A stretch of 64,000 bases of DNA from Cinclus cinclus (lineage: Eukaryota; Chordata; Aves; Passeriformes; Cinclidae). A program made the position numbers and the translations under genes. The notes under the pieces are model-generated. The model was not told the DNA's origin, did no database searches, and was given only the letters and a program-made list of their open reading frames with translations. Location of the stretch: assembly GCF_963662255.1 (NCBI RefSeq), contig NC_085052.1, forward strand, positions 30,948,654-31,012,653, given 5' to 3'. Positions 10,791 through 23,900 of this stretch are shown one piece after another (position 1 is the stretch's first letter; each line of letters opens with the position of its first letter).

Positions 10791-13479
10791 GAAGCCCTTG
10801 GTTCTCAGAGGAGAGAGGAGCTCTCTGTCGTTCCTAGGACAGGACTTGGGGAGAGTGGAGTTCCTTCACATGTGGCTCTGTGGTCCATGTGGAGAGGGGA
10901 GTGTGCTCAAACTTGCTGGGATGTGAGAACCTACCACTAACAGGTAGAACATGTTGGTGAGGAGGATGTTACTGAAATTTTGTCCCATTCCAGGGGTCTG
11001 CTGCCTGATTTCACTGTTAGTTATTTGTTGATAATAACAAAAATGGGATGCTTCCTTCCATAGCTGAATGTTCTGAGTATTTTTTTTTTTTTGCGTATCC
11101 TGGGTCTACTGTAATTCAGGTTACCAAAATCTTTCACAATTTTTTGAAGTCATTCCAGGAGTCTGCTCCATTGCTCCAGCTTAACTCTTCTGCCAAACAT
11201 TTGTTCTGGGATTAATGCAAGTCTGCTGTGAGACATGGGTTTGCAGTTCCTCAGGCACGGTAGAGGACTGAACCAGGGTCTGCTTTTTCCAAATGGGGTT
11301 CTCCAACAGCCATGAAGACTTTTATAAATGGAGGGGATATAGTTCATGCTTGGTCTCTTGCCTTCTGCCCAGGCAGTTAATATAAAATGTTAATTCTGCA
11401 TTTAGATTTTTAGAGTTATTGAGGAATTGCTATAGCAGTGTTGAGCCATTAAGGAGCCATCACAACATTATAGCTTGAATTTCCAGCTTCTGAGAAGCAT
11501 CTTGGACATGAGAACATTCCTTGGATCTTAGTTTCGCATTTGCTTTCCACCAGATTTTGTACAAAAGGGACTTCAGCATGCACATTTGTTGCAAGTGAGC
11601 ACATGTTCACTAATCACACTGGTAGCAACAATATGCCAAAATGCATTCAGTCAAAAAGGTCTTTGTGTGACTTCCCAGGCAAAATTTCTTCACAGCTATC
11701 AGAGATGTTCCAGACCCCTTTTAAGGGTTGGTAGTGAGCTCTGTGTCTTCTCTGGAAGCCAAAGAAGTCAGTTTTGTTGCACTTAGTCCATCTGTGTGGT
11801 CCTGGGTACTGTTTGCTTTGTCATTCCTCAAAACACCTTTTGGGCCTTTAGGTGCTTTGTGTCAGTTGTGATGGGCGAGGGAACTGGTCTCTGTTCAGCT
11901 GTTTCAGGTGACTTGTGGAGTCATTTATCAAAGAGCCTGTGGTGCTCCCTGCTTTCCTTCGAGTCTCCCAGTAGCCCAGAGTCCCCTTCTCAATTAAAAT
12001 TCCAGCCTGTAGAAGAATTGTGGCTGCTGCCTTCATGGCTGCAGTAATTTCATGATTGCTTGAGGAAATAAGTGGACAGGTAGGATGAGGATAAACCAAC
12101 CATTTGTCCTCCTGTCTTTCAAGTAAATGGTCCATTGATCACATCCTAATAGTCTTGTTGGACTAAGTCAAGGATCTGAAGTGCAGCACTCTACTAAAAT
12201 TGCAATTTATCCTGTGGCTATTCAGGTGCTATTAATGACACCAAATGGGAATGGGTATGAACAAACAGGATTTTGAATATTTTTTTATAAGGCAGAGTGG
12301 GCATGCATCTTTGAGAAGGCAGTTTGGCCACAAGTCCTTTTCTCCACAGAAAAACCTCCTACACAGAATTACTCAGCCCTGAATGGAGGTGTAAAAATGC
12401 GTTCTAGAAAAATACGTGTCCCATTGTTTCCTAGTCAAAATAGTGAGTTTTTTAATTCAAAGGTGTTATGATTTTGCTTCCCCTTCCCTTTCAGTCTAAG
12501 CACTTTTTTTGATTGTATATTTTTCAATCCATTTCAGTTGTGATGCAGGAGAGGTTACTTTAGGTTTCTATTTGGACACTTGAGTCTTGAAGGTGCAGGA
12601 AGACTCCTTCAAAGTTGAGAGCTGTTAAACCTTTCTCCTCCTAGAAAATTCCATCTATTCATCTGAACAAGCCCTTCAAAAGATACAGGCTGCACTTCAA
12701 AGCAGACTCTTTTATCTGGAGGAGAGTAGCTTACAAAAAGGTTGCATTTCAGACTTAAATGTAGGACAAGGAACAACAATTGCACCTAAGGCCTTCAGTG
12801 CAGATATTCAGGCCTGTTCCTTCACCTTGTGTTTGGAATTTCCATTAAATTCGATCAATATTTGGCTTCTTTCCTGATGTTCCATCACACTCTGCTGAAG
12901 ATATTTTCTGTGATCCATAATGAGCCTTGCTGCTATTCCAACACTAATCACTGTTGAATATTAGCCGGGTAACAGAAAAAGCGAGGAGCCAGGTTGAGAG
13001 AAATCTGGGCCTGAAGAGTTTGTCCCAAGTTGTTATGACTTCATATCTTATTCTCAAGACTGTAGAACTTTGTGGTAGGGAAGGAGTTACTGGGGTTTGT
13101 TTTTAAAACCCCAAAACATCATATTCAGAAGCTTAATTTTACTTTTGTTTCATTTTGATGTAGATGCAGAATGGTACATGCTGAGAAGGCAGTGGGGAGG
13201 AGGGAGACATTGTGAAAGAATAGCCAATAGCTCTGGGTGAGGTATTTCCTCCAGGGTAGGGAAGAGACAGATCTCCCTTAGGGGCTTGTGCACCTTGTTT
13301 CTCTTGATACCATGACATTGTTGGGAAGTTGTTTGTTTTTTGTTTTTTTTCTTTTCATTCCAATGAGAAAATTTCTTTCCATTGTTTCTTCATATGTACA
13401 CTGAAAGCAAGTGCTGTAGGCTTGCACAACTTTTTTATATATTCTTTTCTGGTTTTTTATTTATGCCCTTCTCTTATTT
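10791..13479. other. non-coding stretch, no gene seen
   Basis: This is unique-looking sequence with open frames up to about 95 codons. No domains, RNA genes or clear repeats were recognised. Confidence 0.55.
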
Positions 13480-13980
13480 GGTAAGAAAATTCAGCCAAAA
13501 CCAGCCATTTTATATATTTAATATAACTTCCATTTCCTGAAGTATAAATTAGATTATTTTAAAGCAAACTCATCTTGTTTGTTATAAACAACTATTATTT
13601 CATAAGTGGCTTGCTTAAATGTATTACAGAGTTTATTAGCAATTAAATATTGATGCTACTGAGCTTCTAGAAGGATAAAGGAGACAGATATGGTCAGCAG
13701 GGTGTTATCTCAAATGTTGCCGAAACGTTGAGCACAAAATTACCATCTTATTAGGGTAATAATATTGAAAGAATTGTTCAGACATTTAATTGGTATCAAA
13801 CAACATGTGACTGTCTGTTGATTAGATATCAGTTGCACCAAGGCACAAGCTGAGATTTGATAAGCAATGGTGAGTGATAGCTTGCCTTTGTTATGCCAAT
13901 TAAATGTCTAAATAGAATTATAAATCATTAGAAATTCCTAGCATGTTTGGCAGCTTGTCAAGTGATCTATAAACATGAGG
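13480..13980. promoter_or_regulatory. candidate conserved non-coding element with paired homeodomain-type sites
   Basis: About 500 bp of AT-rich but non-repetitive sequence is dense in homeodomain-core words: ATTTAATTGG, CCAATTAAAT, AGCAATTAAAT, TTGATTAG and TAAATCATTAG. One 14-mer, AGACATTTAATTGG (13780-13793), recurs as its exact reverse complement at 13896-13909. Such word density is typical of vertebrate developmental enhancers, but that is inference from composition. No alignment was possible. Confidence 0.3.
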
Positions 13981-14189
13981 GGTTCTGCCTGTGTGTGGGA
14001 ACTTGGACATTTTCTCACAGATTGGGACTGTTTAGCATAGCCACTTTGCATAACCAAATACACAATTCCATGAAGTTATGCTATGCCTCATAGGAAATTA
14101 ATTTGTTGAAATGGAGGTATAAATATTTACTGAATTGGGTTAAACGCAGTTAAACCAGGTAACTCACGAGGTGTTGTAGCCTGGATAGC

Positions 14190-14570
14190 TGTTAAGATGG
14201 TTGCAGAAGGGCCTTTGCTTGGGTTCCACAGAGATGTTTATTCCAGCCACTGCATGGATAGTCCAGGGTCAGAGGGAAAGGCAAAAGTGGGCTCCTGGTG
14301 GGGGTCCAGGTTCGAGCACATGGGGCTTTGGGGTGGGGGAGCATCAGAGACCAACGACCAGGGGACATGGGGGGAACAGAGGTGGGGTTAGGGCATGGGA
14401 GCCAACAGGGAAACAGGGTGGGAGTGACAGAAAGACTGAGGGACAGGGAGGGGACGCGGGGCTGGCCAGGGAACAGAACAGGGGACATTGGTATTTGCTG
14501 TGAGAGGAGCCTCTTGTGTCTCTCTAGCTAGGGAATGCCTCTCAGGGCTCCCACAAGATCATCTTACCCA
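14190..14570 (-). mobile_element. candidate solo LTR of an endogenous retrovirus (minus strand)
   Basis: Read on the minus strand, the 381-bp unit starts TGGGTAAGATG and ends CATCTTAACA. This gives imperfect terminal inverted repeats and the TG...CA ends expected of an LTR. The interior is C-rich, unlike its AT-rich flanks. A polyadenylation signal in the context GGAATAAACATC lies about 60 bases before the end, consistent with a U3-R-U5 order. I could not find a matching target-site duplication, and no gag, pol or env sequence adjoins it. It would therefore be a solo LTR left by recombination. A fixed insertion of another GC-rich repeat with a chance poly(A) signal is the alternative. Confidence 0.5.
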
Positions 14571-15774
14571 ATTTTGCCAGAAGATGTCCTGTCTTAAAGT
14601 TGTTCCTTGTCATGGTTTAATCTATGTATATCTATATACATATCTGCCTACACCTTGATTTACATTTCTCCACGTAAATTAAGATTTCTTCCTTTGTTAA
14701 GCTGACTAGAGCTTTAAGACAGAGTGCAACTGAAAGTCTTGGAAGAGAGAATGGGATTTTCTTTTGCCATGCAAGCAGGATTTCCCCCGCATGCTCTGTA
14801 GAACAAGGATTTTGTTTCAATCTTGAAACAGAATACTTTTCTGTACTCAGTGCATGTTATAACTATGACAAGAGTTTAATATAAAAGGAAAATTAATGAA
14901 CATATAGGAAAAGGAACTTGTGAGGGAAAGAGAGAAATCTATGGGCATGAGCCTTGATAAGGCTGCTCGTTAATTTGTATAAATGAAAATATTTCAGGAG
15001 GTACGTGTCAGCCCAGGGCTTATTTGGTTCAGTTGGACTCTCATGCTGCAGCACAGCAAGGTAGGTGTAAGGAATGTGTCCCTGGAAATCCCGTTGGAAG
15101 CTACAATGCCTTGCTCTCTCCGTAGTTATGTTTACAACCACACCCAGCCGACCTGTCTTATTCTGAAAGAAACTCCAAAGGGAAAAGGGCAGAAAAGGAG
15201 TATTTCCAGTCAAGTTCCAGTATAGGTTTCTTCTGGCTGCCCTGTGCTGTTAGACTGAATGGAAAAAATCTGAGTCCTGTGAGACACTTGGCAGCCTTTT
15301 TTTTGTGGTGAGCAAGGTGATGATGGCCAGGACAAGAGGCAGTGCCAGTGATCCAGAGGGACCAGTTTCCCTTTTCCCCTTCTCTGTCCAGAGCTCATTC
15401 TTGCTGCTTGGGGTCTCCTGAGACGGCTGACTGCTTATTTGAGTGCCTTTCCTCTTTGGTATTTGCTATCCTGCAGTGGCTCTAGCTTTTTTGCCTTTGC
15501 ATCTGCACTAAAGAATATACAAGGCTTAGAATTTTTTTGGAGTTAACTCGGAAGGAACAAAGGAAGCATTTCTGTCAAATGGCAGATGATGGTGGTGTTT
15601 GTCTGAATTCAGTTTCCCTGCATGTGCAGCTGTGTTGAGCTATATTTCAAAATACCACCTTATTAACTTCTCTGACTCCTGAAGGTCGTGTCCTATGGCA
15701 TATTTGCTCAGACAACCAATGCATCTTGTGTAGAGCGCTGAGAATAGTTGTGTGGGTAGTGTTTTGGTGTTTTT
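14571..15774. other. non-coding stretch, no gene seen
   Basis: Open frames reach 106 codons (14893-15213 minus) but overlap antisense frames and have no recognisable content. A short TA-rich run lies near 14625-14642. Nothing else was supported. Confidence 0.55.
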
Positions 15775-16110
15775 TTCCTGTATGAAACCAAATTATATTT
15801 ATTGCCAATGAAAAAAATTAATTCATCACAATGCAAGAAGGCTTGTCACTGAAATGTTGTAAATGTCAACAAGTGTTTTTTATCATGATGTAATGTCGAA
15901 ATTAACTTAAAATAGCTCTATTACATGCAAATGAAATGTTTCTTTGGGAAATGATCCATTCTGTGTCAACTTCATTACCTAAAATGTCTTTGATTACTTT
16001 GATGTATAACATCTTGCTGTAATTCAAATACCTTAAATGAGTGCTCTGTAATCATCACAAAGCTTTCAGCAGACAGAAGATGGATAATTATGTGCTGCAA
16101 CCTGTACAGC
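15775..16110. promoter_or_regulatory. candidate conserved non-coding element with a POU octamer
   Basis: This AT-rich, non-repetitive stretch has a perfect octamer ATGCAAAT in the context TTACATGCAAATGAAATG (about 15922-15939). It also has homeodomain-type words (AAATTAATTCATC, TAATCATCAC, GATAATTATG) and a nearby CTTTGATTACTTTGATG that carries two TCF/LEF-like CTTTGAT words. The combination resembles a developmental enhancer. This is inference from motif content only. Confidence 0.27.
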
Positions 16111-17232
16111 AGAGAGGTAGCTCTTGGCTATTGTTTGCTCAGCTGGGTTATTACCATTTATTTAAAACCATCTTACTGTCCCATGGCTGGGAGGATGGCT
16201 GGAAGTGTACTGTTGAATAAGCTGGGAGTTGTTTCTTTTTAAAGTTGTCACTAAAACAGTTGCTGATAACTTTGAAATATTCCAAGTGCTACTCAAGCCA
16301 ATAGCAATCCCACTTTTTGTTATAGTATTGAACAGAAAGGTTATTCCTTTCCTGTTTCTGATGCTAAATATGCATTCTTCCAGCTTTTCTATGCAAAATG
16401 TTGCTTCTGGGGAGAGAAATGTACCAGATGGAGCATTAAAAAGTTGTGTTTGATGGTTTGTTTTGTATAGTTTGTTGACTTTTCTTGGTGGTGTGGTGTT
16501 TTTGTTGTTGTTTTTGTGGTTTTGTCATTTGGTTGAATTTTGTGGGTTTTTGTTGTTGTTGCTTGGTTTCTTTCTCTGTGCTTTAAGGAAAGAAAGAAGT
16601 CCAGACAGGAATTCTGTAACTTGTTGTTTTGGGTTTTTTTTGTTAGAGAGGCTTTCATGGAATCTGGGCTCAGTCTGTGCAGACCTGTCTACAGTGAAAT
16701 GCATTATGTGAAACTGTGGTGATTCACTGGTATATCATTTTAGAAGAGAAGAAATAAAACCAATCTGATGTTGGAACATTCTATTTCAATATTTCCCAAA
16801 TGGTGCTTTATTTTCTTTTGGCTGTGATTTGAATGTTTTGTCTTTAGATATATTGATACAGACTGGAGAAGTAAAAATCAAAATAAGGCTGTCCAATTAC
16901 CCTGCAAAAGTGTTTTGATTAGTTAAAAAATGAATAGAATTAATCTCTTCTTGCCTTCCCACCTACAATTTGTCTTCAAAATATTTAAACTTCAAGGGTT
17001 TTTTCTGTATTAGATGAAGCACGGGAGTTGAAACAGAACTTCTGTTGCTTTACTGCTGCTTTCTGCATTGCCTCAGCCATGCTTCTCTGATGTGTGCCTT
17101 TTCATATTGTGTACTTCGTGCTTCACAAATATGCATAAAATAAATACATAATTGCTGTTAATTTTCCAGCTGAATCCAGCACATACTGTAAGAGTCGTGG
17201 AAGTGTGTTGCTCTGTCAGCTCACTGCAGAAG
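16111..17232. other. non-coding stretch with T/G-rich low complexity
   Basis: The region 16490-16640 is rich in GTTTTT and GTTGTTG. Overlapping open frames there (82 codons plus, 89 codons minus) are products of that composition. From about 16730 to 17000 the sequence is AT-rich and unique-looking, but nothing specific can be named. Confidence 0.55.
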
Positions 17233-17305
17233 GTAGGTAAGAAGCTCTTTGTTCCTTACTTTGTTCCTTCCTCCACTTACTGTAGGTAAGAAGCTCTTTG
17301 TTCCT
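17233..17305 (+). repeat. 24-bp exact direct repeat, 49-bp period
   Basis: The same 24 bases, beginning GTAGGTAAGAAGCTC and ending GTTCCT, occur at 17233-17256 and 17282-17305. The sequence between them also contains TTTGTTCCTTCC. This is a small local duplication. GGTAAG inside the unit is a good splice-donor consensus, but I see no exon attached to either copy. Confidence 0.9.
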
Positions 17306-20300
17306 CCCTCCATGCCTCTTGCAGACCAGAGTTTCACACACTCCTTCCCCCACCCCGTTTCTCACGGTGAGTTTCTCGAGTACCTGGCAGGTGTTACTGT
17401 GAGTCCTTTGGACCAAGGAGTCACCCAAAATGAGGTCAAGTCACAGCATCTCACTGTCTCCTCACTATCCTAGGGAAAAATATGCCCCTCAGAAAGTTTT
17501 GGAGAAGCATTCCTGCTTGCATCAAACACTTATTTTCTCCAGCTAATTAGCTGAATTGTGGCTTTGAGCAATCAATCTCATGCTTGCATTGTTGGGGTAG
17601 CTTCTGTGCCTATCGGAGAATCACAGTTTCCACTTATGGATTGGCAGGAACGGTTGGGGAAGGGAGAAATCCTGTTGTGAGCTGCTGGAGGTAATTAAAC
17701 TGCTGACAAGGGTGGTAATTCTCCAGCTGGAGAGGGGAGATGGTGTTAAGGGGTGACTTTCTGGGCCCACTGAGATGACACTTGGTGCCAGTCTGAAGGT
17801 GGTGAGGTGACAGAGGTGAGTGCCATTTCCCATTGCCTGCTGCTGAGGAGAGGAGACGGCCTCACAGCAGGCACTGTGCACACACATTCTCCTCGGGTGG
17901 GAATGTGGATGATGAGAACAAACAGGGGTTTAAAGAGCCTTCTACTTCATCATTCTTCCTAACCTGTCACATCCTGATCCACATTAGGAGAGGAGCCCTT
18001 TTCCCATTACATTAGCTGAGATGGATGGAACTGGATTCTGTTGGCATCTTGGATTTTCTGTTGTTTCAATTTGTTTCCCGAAGTGCTCACTTGCCATGAG
18101 GAACTTGTACAGAAATGCAATTTGCCAGTGAGTGAGTTTGTGTTTTCAGTTAGCTCTATTCCTTATAGCACATGATATGTGACGATGAAAGAGTAGTGCA
18201 GTTCTCAGAATCACTAAAACAGAGCTGTTCTGGGGTGGGGAAAGAGCAGTAGCTCTTGAGTAGCTCAACTGTTAATCATTTTGCTTCATCGGATGTCACT
18301 TTTTAAGAATTTTAGGAATGTTACCACCTGGATGTCTGCTCTAGCTGCACTGTGAATTGGCTGTGTGGGACATGGTGCTTTAAAATAAGTACATTTATTG
18401 ATGTAAAGCATGGAATGGAGCTGGTGTTTAGCATGGCATTAGGGGCCCCCAGTTTCTCAGCTTGTACTCTGAGGCACACGTAAAGCTTGAGTTCCTGCTC
18501 TCAGCAGAACAGATGTGACCCTCTTCCCCTTACAGATGACTTATCCTCAACCTAAATGCCCTTTCTTGCTGGCAGAGGTCTCAAACATTGCTTTTCCCTG
18601 GTCGGCTCACAAGAAGGGGGCTGCTGGTGCATTGCACAGGGGAAACAAAGTGCTGCAAAAGCAGTGAGAAAAGCAAACCTGCACCTTTCACAGTGTGTGT
18701 GGGCTCTGATTAACTTCTGTGACCCTTAGATCACAGGTGAAACTCTGTGTTCAGGTTCTTTCAGCTCAGTGTTAGCAGCAATACCTCAAAAATAACATAG
18801 GAAGTAAGAAAGGATGTGATGTTATGTCATGGCAGACTACTGGAGTGCTCTGTCTTAACAAAGAATGCTCATTAGAGAACTCAAATTAAATGTAATAAGC
18901 TGAAGTGCTGAAAACTACCTACCAGGAAAGAGCTTTCTTTTTACACAAGCTTCTTAAGCTCAGAGAGGCTGAGAAACTGAGAGAGTAGAGGAACAAGAAG
19001 GGAGATAGGCCTGTTAATTCTTCTTTGGGTCGTAAAAATAAAGGTGGGAATACTATTTACTTACCTCAGGCTTGTTTGAATGGTATGGACTAACGCTATA
19101 AAACACGTTACACAGATCTGCCAGGAAGGAAAATAAAAACACACTGGTAAGAGAGAGGTAGGATTCTTTTACCTGAAAGCAGCATTTTAATTTTTTTTTT
19201 TCTCCCTTCAAAAACTGCTCCCCTAAGAGCAAATTTCCTCAAAACTGTTCAATTGTCTGGGACACCTGTGTGTCATCTTACAGAGCAAACGAAGCTTCAC
19301 TTCCAGAATTGCCATGCTTCTCATTGCTGTAATTGTGCTGAAGCTGAGTAGAATTAGCTAGTTAGCATCTGTTTAACACAGCGTTATATTCTGCTAAGTA
19401 TGTAAGAAGCATCTCTTCAACACCATTGATTTTGTTCTCTTTTTTTCTGGAGCGAAACAGCTCAGGCGCTTGTCTTGAGTCCTCTGCAGCACATATTCCA
19501 GCCCAGGAATAAATGGCTCTACAAAGCCAGAGGAAAGGACCAGGAACCTTGCCATCAGAAAAGTATATCTGAATAATGAATGATTTTTTTTTTTTTTTAA
19601 ATCAGTTGTCTAAAACCCAGTCAGCAGCAGCCTATTTAAAGAAGCTTACCCTTCAGCTGAGAGTAAAGATGATGAATTGCATAAAGGAAAGCTTTTCCAT
19701 TTGAAGCATTTGAAGATAAACTTTTTAAAAAATAAATAAAGTGTAAATTCCAGAAAACAAATCGGCAAATAAACAATCTTCTGTGCCAGTGATGAGAGCT
19801 GTAGGACAGATGAGGTCCCTGCTGTCCGTGCTCTGTTCCAGCTCACTGGTTATGGGTAGGTGGATTGAACCTGCCCTCTTGAAGAACTCTGACCCACAAG
19901 CAGTTGGATATGCTGTTTGTATTCCCTCACCTTTTCCTGGGGAAGTGAAGTGCATGCAGCTGCATTATAAATATAGGAAGGATTGCATGAAGAATCTAAA
20001 ACCACAGTTTTCAAAAGACCTGGAAAGCACAGTCTAGAAGCAGCCACAAAAACTGGATCCCCCAGTACATTTCAGAATAGTACTACTGGATCAGGTTATG
20101 AAGTCTTACTTTTTTAGATGGAGTCATCTGATTTTGTTGTGTTTAATTGAATTCAGTGCACATTGCAGCATGGGGACACAGCTGGATACCTTGTGACTTC
20201 CATGTGACCCCACTGCTGGATCTTCCTTTGGGATCCATGGCATTGGTCTGGGTGAGGAAGGAGAAAGGTGCTGTAAATTTGCAAATTCAGATATTTTCTT

Positions 20301-20938
20301 CACGTGACTTATGATGATATTTAAGGACAAAGCTGTATAAAAAAAAAATTAGTTACAATCCTTGAAGTAACACTGCTTTAAAACTTCAAATTGAGCGTGA
20401 GTGTGCAGTGGCTGGGGTTTACCTTTGCTGACTGCACATTAATGTTTTCAGTTCTGTTCTGAAAACATCCATATCTTTTAGTGTAGTCCTAATAGACATC
20501 ATCATTCCACAGATAAAATCTTTGCCTTGTTGAAGCTAATAGCAAAACACCCACCATTTTATTGGGTCATGATCGATTGCCAGCTTATTCTGCATTTTAC
20601 TGACACTGGATGGCATTTAAAACTCTCATACTAGCTGGAAATGGTCCATTGTCTAGGAATTATTTCCTGTAGTAGTCCCAGTTCCCTGTGTAGTCCCTTC
20701 TCCTGTGCCTCTTTTGCTAATAGAAATTCCACATGTCCGATTGTTTGTTTGTTATTTACTGGATTTAGTGCTACTTATTGAAATCCAGATGCATTTTCTC
20801 TGCTTTCATTCTCCCTCACCATCCTATATATTGTGAAAATCTTAACTTCCTGCATCCTTTGCATGCAGACAGCTCTTCATTCTTTCGGTGGTTGTAAGAC
20901 AGTTTTTATCCCTTGTTACCATTTGCAAGTGTTTTGTT

Positions 20939-20939
<1 letters not shown>
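17306..20939. other. non-coding stretch, no gene seen
   Basis: Sequence is unique-looking with poly-T runs near 19190-19201 and 19584-19598. Open frames are at most 88 codons with no recognisable domain. Confidence 0.55.

Positions 20940-20971
<32 letters not shown>
20940..20971. repeat. poly-T run of 32
   Basis: This is an uninterrupted T homopolymer preceded by TTTTGTTG. It might be the reversed tail of a retroposed sequence, but the downstream (3') flank shows no recognisable element. The length should be treated as approximate because such runs are sequencing-error prone. Confidence 0.9.
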
Positions 20972-20972
<1 letters not shown>

Positions 20973-23900
20973 AGTCCAACATTGTGCCCATGGTGGAAGT
21001 GGAGTGTTGTACAGACAATTCTCACCTCTGTTAACGAATACCGTGAGGCTGCAGGGGTTGGTGGGAAATGGAGCTTATGTGTAAACTTGTTATTTATTAT
21101 TTCTAGGCCTTGGCTTTTCATTTGGGACGCTATTTCTTCCCCTGCTGTGCTTTAGAAGGTGTCATCCATTCAGCTGATTTTTGTCTCTTTCCTTGACTGT
21201 CTGCCTCCAGTCTGCTGAGAGAAGTGCACTTAGACTGCAGAACTGTTGAAACTTGATGGTCTTTTTTTTTTTTGCCAGAGAATGTCCCTAAGGCAGGTGT
21301 TTATATTTCTTCAAGATTAGTCATGACAAAGTGGAAGACGAGAGAAAGATGGAGGCTCTCTGCAGATTTGCACCTTCTGATACTCCTCAGTATAACATGA
21401 GAGATTACAAGTGCACATCTCCCACACAGATGTTTCCGAGTCACAGGTACCTCCTCAGACCCAACAAAAGCCTGTGTTCTGACAGCCTCTCTGTCCCAAT
21501 TCCCAGCTTCCACAGCTATTTGCACTAGCTGGTAATTTTAATAATGCAAGACAAATAATGTAACAATGACAAATGAGAATGCAGGGGAACACTTTGATTT
21601 ATCTGTTCTAGTCAGTACTTTGGCTCACTGAGGTTCATATTCCCAGGATGAAGCTACCTGGGCAGAATACCCAAAGTTTCTGCAGTGCTGAGACCTCTTT
21701 ATGGAGGCCACCACTTTGTTTTGCAAAGCCTGTGTGAGTTTCTCACTAAGATTTCTGTGTCTTGAACTCCAGTCTTACCATTGCTCTGGAAGTGAGTAAC
21801 TCTTACTCCACCTTGGGTTCTGAGGTGGTGAATGAGGTTGTGTTATTGACTGTGTCGTGCAGCCTGACATTTGAATCACCCCTGCAGCCTTCAGTTTAAT
21901 TCATATTAATGCTTCTGAGATGTGTTGGCTCCACTTAACAGGAGAAAAAAGGGTCCAAGCCCAGAAGTTCAGCCTTCTCTGAGGCCACAGTTAAGCCTAT
22001 AGTTCAGCTGAGGGCTTGTGCTGCCTGCTGACCCATGTCTTGTCTCCAATTCCAGAGTCTTTTCCCACCTGCGGTGCTTATGGGGTGCTGGGCATCCTCC
22101 TGTTCCCCCAGTGATTTGCTGCTTGCTTTTGTACATTCAGGTCATTTAAATATCTTCGAAAAGGACACTGAAAGAATTCAAATGCTCAGACACCTCTGAA
22201 TTTGAGAACTGCACAGACACTCAAGTGCGTCAGGCAGTGGTGGACCAGATTTAATGAATTCCCAAATTTCATAAGAAGGGAGCGTGCTTCCGTGTTGCTG
22301 ATAAATGCAAAAAACCAAAGGTTGTATTACAGCCTAGAACTTCAATCTTCCATCAATGCACTTAAAGATAAACAAATTGCTCATATAACTGTTTACCAAT
22401 ACAATGAAGGCTGCAGCAACCCTTTCTCAAGTTTGATTTGATGTTTACAGATAGAAATTTTCTTCTGACACAGCCAGGAGATTACATTGTTTGTGTGACG
22501 TGGAAAGAAAAAGATTACAATGATCTTTTCTTGTTTAAAGCTTTATGTAGGAGGAGAAAGATTACAGCATGCTTCCATAGGAACATGGAAATGATGAGGG
22601 AATTATCTGCAACACTTTGAATAGCGACCTGGCACACATTATAATATTGTCATGCTACTGCTTTTGCCACCAAGTCCCTTGTGAGCCACTAGGCACAGCT
22701 CTTGAAAGGGAAGAGAATTATCACTTATTTGTTTGTGAGTGTAGACAGTAGCAGTTTGAGTAAAATCAGGCATTTCAGTGGCATGAAGGAAGAGGCCTGG
22801 CTGTTTAATAGAAATGCAGATTTTGAGAATGAACTGACAAAGACACCCTATTACTTGAATGTGTACATTCCTTGTTTTTTTTCCCCCCTTAAAGACCTCA
22901 GTCAGGAAACAGGGACACATTAGCATTATAAATGGTATTGGCAAGGAAGGGAAAGGGCTAGAATGATTTATTTTTAACTTTATATTCAGTGAAAAGCTGT
23001 AGATACCTTTTTTTCCTATTCTTTTCTTGATATTGGGTGCTGTTTTACCAGGAGTTTCAAGTGAAAAGTGTGAGGCCTTTGATCAAAGGAGCAGAAAAGG
23101 GTGTTTGGTTTCAGAGAAGGAAATATTTTTTATTTTTTTTCCCCCTTCATGGAAAACTCCTTTTTGAGCTCTGATAGCAATGCTTGTCAGGGGATCTCCC
23201 AGACTTTGCTGCAATTACATTAACAAAACCAGTACTAAACTGAGAGTTTCCTCCAGTCCTGCTGGAGGATTGTTTCCTTAGGAGTGTCTGAGGTTTCTTT
23301 GAGAAAAAACTCCCTTTCTTCCTTTGCTCCCACCCAAAGGCAGGGAAGGAATACCCCGAGTCCCTGTTGTCTTGCATACCTAAGTAACTTGCAACACAAT
23401 TGCTTACTAGAGCCAAAACATGCATTTTCTAGTGGCTTTGGGTGTGTTCCTTCTTTCCTATTGGTAGAGATTTTTGAAACCAATGTAAAATTCAGCCAAG
23501 TGGCAGGAGTTTGAGTCACTGTCTCCCCATGGAGGTGTTGGTGATAGCCTGGTCTGGAGCTAATTCTGGGATTCTTGTATTAGCACTATAAATCATCAGA
23601 GACTTTTGCTGGGTGGATGATATAATTTATCTTGCATTATTTTTTTCTGCTTGATATTTATTTAAAAAACAAAAATATTTGCTTCAGGAGATGGAAATAG
23701 GAGTGGTAGTGAGAAAGCCAAGAGACTGACAGCAGGAATGAAAAGCAGACTGTAACAAGTGGTGGAACAAAACTGTGAATATTAAAGAATCTTGTTACCT
23801 TGGTAATTTAGCAACAGTGGGCTGCAGTGCAGAGATGGGAATAAAAGGAGCTTGTAAATATGAACAGGTCAAGTCAAATCCGAAGCTAGAGAAACTTGTC

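Noticed and set aside
14606..14625. Similarity of TTGTCATGGTTTAATC to the start of a common avian LTR
   Set aside because: Only about 15 bases match and the following TA-rich sequence does not continue the element.
20940..20971. Poly-T run as the tail of an antisense processed pseudogene
   Set aside because: No cDNA-like or retroposon-like sequence follows on the right-hand side.
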